Below, in pieces: positions 5,772 to 7,693 of a stretch of 7,693 bases of DNA. The position numbers and the translations under genes are program-made. This stretch comes from Parcubacteria group bacterium GW2011_GWA2_47_8b (GTDB lineage: Bacteria > Patescibacteriota > Minisyncoccia > UBA6257 > WO2-44-18), in the NCBI GenBank assembly GCA_001003205.1, contig LCOU01000024.1, positions 1-7,693 of the forward strand, given 5' to 3'. The number at the start of each line of letters is the position of its first letter. Position 1 is the first letter of the stretch. The notes beneath the pieces are model-generated. The model did not search any database. It worked only from the letters and a program-made list of their open reading frames with translations, and was not told where the DNA came from.

Positions 5772-7561
5772 TGACTTCTAATATCAGAAATTTTGTCATA
5801 ACTGCCCACATTGATCACGGAAAATCCACTCTGGCAGACCGATTACTGGAAATCACTGGCACCGTAGAGAAAAGGTTGATGAAACCGCAATTTTTGGACC
5901 AACTAGACTTGGAGCGCGAGCGGGGGATTACCATAAAAATGGCTCCGGTTAGAATGAGCTATGCCCTAAACGCTGTACCTTATACCCTTAATCTGATTGA
6001 TACTCCTGGGCATGCCGATTTTGCTTATGAGGTTTCGCGAGCGCTTGCCGCCGTTGAGGGCGCGGTGCTTTTAGTAGACGCAACACAGGGCATCCAGGCG
6101 CAAACACTGGCCAATTATGAAAGCGCGCGCAAGGCGGGGTTAAAAATTATCGGAGCAGTAAATAAAATTGACGTTGCCCAGCCGGACCAGATACAGAACG
6201 CAGTGATGGACTTGGCGGATTTAATTGGCGCGGGTACGGAAGAGATTTTGAAAGTTTCCGGAAAAACAGGCGAGGGCGCGGAAAAACTTTTGGCGGCGAT
6301 TATTGAGAAAGTCCCTCCGCCAAAAGTAATTCCCAATTCTAATTTCGGAAGGGGTTTGATTTTTGATTCATTTTACGATGAACACAAAGGCGTTGTGGCC
6401 CACATCAGAGTTGTTGATGGAAAATTCTCAATAAACCAAGATGTTTGCCTTCTTGCCACCAAAACCACGACTAAAGCCAAAGAAATAGGCTTTTTTTTGC
6501 CGCAACTTCGCCCATCAACGGAACTTAATACCGGTGAAATCGGCTATGTCGCCACTGGCCTGAAGGATCCCGGCAAATTGAAAATCGGCGATACAATAAT
6601 TGGAAATTGGAAATTGGAAATTGGAAATTGCGAATCGCTGCCGGGCTACGCGGAACCGCGGCCCGTGGTTTTCGTTTCGTTTTATCCGGAAGAAGGCGAC
6701 CAGTACGACGAATTAAAACAGGCATTGGGAAAATTGCGGCTCACCGACGCCTCGTTAGTCATTGAACCAGATGCCAGTGAAGTGCTCGGCCGCGGATTCA
6801 AGGGAGGATTTTTGGGCCGGCTTCATTTTGAAATAGCAGCCGAGCGTTTGGCGCGCGAGTTTGAAATTGAGACCGTCCATAGTTTTCCGTCCGTAGCATA
6901 CAAGGTAGACGGAAAGTTAATTACCAACCCAAAAGATTTCCCAAATGATTACAAAGTAGCCGAAGAACCGATAACCCGGACAGAGATAGTCACGCCGCCG
7001 GAATATCTAGGCGCGATAATTCAACTCAAAGAAGCGTTTCGGTTTTCGGAAATGACCACAGAAACCCGCAAGAACAAAATTGTCGTTAAGGCGAATCTGC
7101 CCCTCTCCGATTTGATTAGAGATCTGGATGATAAATTAAAATCCGTTTCCCAGGGATTTGCTTCGTTTTACTATGAATTAATCGGGTTTGCTCCGGCTGA
7201 TGTTGCAAAACTTGAAATCCGCGTCGCTGAAAACGAAGTGCCCGGCCTGACTCGTATTTTGCCAAAGCGTGACATTAGCAGGGAGGCACGGACTACTTGC
7301 GAAAAATTGAAAGAATTACTTCCGCAACAGCAGTTTATGCAGGCAATTCAGGCCGTTGTCGGCGGAAAAATTATCGCCCGCGAAACAATTCCGGCAATGA
7401 AGAAAGAGTTGGGGAATTTCGGAAAAAATGGCGGCGACCGCACCCGCAAAATGAAGCTTTGGAAAAAACAGCAGCGTGGGAAAGAGCGCTTGAAAGAAAT
7501 GGGGGTAAAATCACAAGTCCGAATTTCCGCCAGCATCTTCAAGGAACTGCTCAAAAAATAA
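5771..7561 (+). CDS. lepA: Elongation factor 4 (LepA) GTPase
   Basis: Ribosome-associated translational GTPase. The G domain has AHIDHGKST (12-20), LERERGITIK (47-56, switch I), DTPGHADF (77-84), NKID (131-134) and SGKTGEG. Domain II follows. The linker GDTI...LPGY leads to domain III with ALGKLRLTD and GFKGGFLGRLHFEI. An EF-G-like domain V (EEPITRTEI then TPPEYLGAII) follows. The LepA-specific C-terminal domain begins near KLKSVSQGFASFYYE and includes QAVVGGKIIARET and a basic tail. The last two parts separate it from EF-G. The length of 596 matches the family (about 600). Two oddities stand out. A 7-nt tandem repeat encodes IGNWKLEIGN in the linker (277-286). The usual KCYGGD and RKRKLLEKQ block reads KNGGD and RKMKLWKKQ. 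ATG 5771 gives the standard short N-terminus. It diverges from the permease gene with a 45-bp gap and has no Shine-Dalgarno. Confidence 0.96.
   Translation: MTSNIRNFVITAHIDHGKSTLADRLLEITGTVEKRLMKPQFLDQLDLERERGITIKMAPVRMSYALNAVPYTLNLIDTPGHADFAYEVSRALAAVEGAVLLVDATQGIQAQTLANYESARKAGLKIIGAVNKIDVAQPDQIQNAVMDLADLIGAGTEEILKVSGKTGEGAEKLLAAIIEKVPPPKVIPNSNFGRGLIFDSFYDEHKGVVAHIRVVDGKFSINQDVCLLATKTTTKAKEIGFFLPQLRPSTELNTGEIGYVATGLKDPGKLKIGDTIIGNWKLEIGNCESLPGYAEPRPVVFVSFYPEEGDQYDELKQALGKLRLTDASLVIEPDASEVLGRGFKGGFLGRLHFEIAAERLAREFEIETVHSFPSVAYKVDGKLITNPKDFPNDYKVAEEPITRTEIVTPPEYLGAIIQLKEAFRFSEMTTETRKNKIVVKANLPLSDLIRDLDDKLKSVSQGFASFYYELIGFAPADVAKLEIRVAENEVPGLTRILPKRDISREARTTCEKLKELLPQQQFMQAIQAVVGGKIIARETIPAMKKELGNFGKNGGDRTRKMKLWKKQQRGKERLKEMGVKSQVRISASIFKELLKK
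6599..6630 (+). repeat. Tandem heptamer repeat ATTGGAA x 4.6 inside lepA
   Basis: Four exact copies of ATTGGAA plus ATTG, without mismatch. Because 7 is not a multiple of 3, three units are needed to repeat the protein sequence, which gives IGNWKLE then IGN. The tract lies in the variable linker between GDT and LPGY. This linker is about 3 residues longer here than in E. coli LepA (recalled from memory). Confidence 0.9.
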
Positions 7562-7693
7562 CGTACCAAACCCACAATACCCCCCAAACCCTTCCAAAAG
7601 GACCTATTCGCCCCTCCGCCACTTTCTTTTCCCTCAACCCGTTACGGCTGCTCCAGCGGCAGCCTCCACTTGTCGCTCGCTTCGGTTTGTGTT
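7562..7693. other. Pyrimidine-rich region after lepA, no convincing gene
   Basis: The plus strand is rich in C and T, and all three plus frames plus one minus frame stay open only because of this composition. C-tracts at 7571-7573, 7580-7585, 7589-7591 and 7594-7595 make the minus strand a possible G-quadruplex. GGCTGC (7646-7651) and GCAGCC (7659-7664) form a 6-bp hairpin with a 7-base loop. It is not followed by a T-run, so it is not a classical terminator. No start codon with a supporting signal and no known domain were seen. It may be part of a dispersed intergenic repeat or the edge of a gene beyond the window. Confidence 0.4.

Noticed and set aside
6599..6630. CRISPR array
   Set aside because: Heptamers are head to tail without spacers and sit inside a coding sequence.
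2582..6638. Shared GCGAATCGC at 2582-2590 and 6630-6638 as a protein-binding site
   Set aside because: A single 9-mer in two unrelated contexts, one inside lepA, is not enough to separate from chance.
7348..7587. Minus-strand gene overlapping the lepA end
   Set aside because: It is antisense to the conserved LepA C-terminal domain; no start signal or family was recognised.
1..7693. Alternative genetic code with UGA as glycine
   Set aside because: No in-frame TGA occurs in any of the six genes, glycines use GGN codons, and all frames are intact with the standard code.

Overview
The window looks like a piece of a bacterial genome from the Candidate Phyla Radiation (Patescibacteria, Parcubacteria-like). 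This is an inference from several traits: compact genes, a bacterial-type but shortened aspartyl-tRNA synthetase, a TTG start on ndk, mostly absent Shine-Dalgarno sequences, and divergent versions of universal proteins. All six genes end in TAA or TAG, and none contains an in-frame TGA, so nothing suggests the UGA=Gly code of Gracilibacteria and Absconditabacteria.

Layout. Positions 1-2534 (+) hold a tight cluster: the 3' end of a ComEC-type metallo-beta-lactamase-fold gene, aspS (10-nt gap) and ndk (1-nt gap). Positions 2535-2723 have no protein gene. They hold a perfect extended -10 promoter, an approximately 116-nt sequence that folds into a closed, branched RNA, and a perfect 30-nt hairpin between the convergent gene sets. 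Positions 3368-2724 and 5725-3407 (both -) are a DEDDh-type exonuclease downstream of an APC amino acid permease with two C-terminal universal-stress-protein domains, probably one operon with the permease first. A 45-bp divergent promoter region with a central dyad separates the permease from lepA (5771-7561, +). The last 132 bases are pyrimidine-rich, with no convincing gene.

How the genes relate. AspRS, LepA and Ndk are translation and nucleotide housekeeping functions. ComEC belongs to DNA uptake. The permease-USP fusion would couple amino acid import to nucleotide or stress sensing. This fits a scavenging, reduced-genome lifestyle, but no single pathway links the genes.

The most interesting item is the candidate free-standing small RNA at about 2542-2657. 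It has a closing stem joining its two ends, an asymmetric internal bubble with a hairpin on its 3' side, and a GC-rich terminal stem. That architecture resembles 6S RNA, though it is shorter than usual. Other points worth a look: AspRS without its GAD insertion domain but with a non-discriminating-type residue, an exonuclease whose last catalytic Asp is Gly, a 7-nt tandem repeat inside lepA, and recurrent TGn-extended -10 motifs with little Shine-Dalgarno use.
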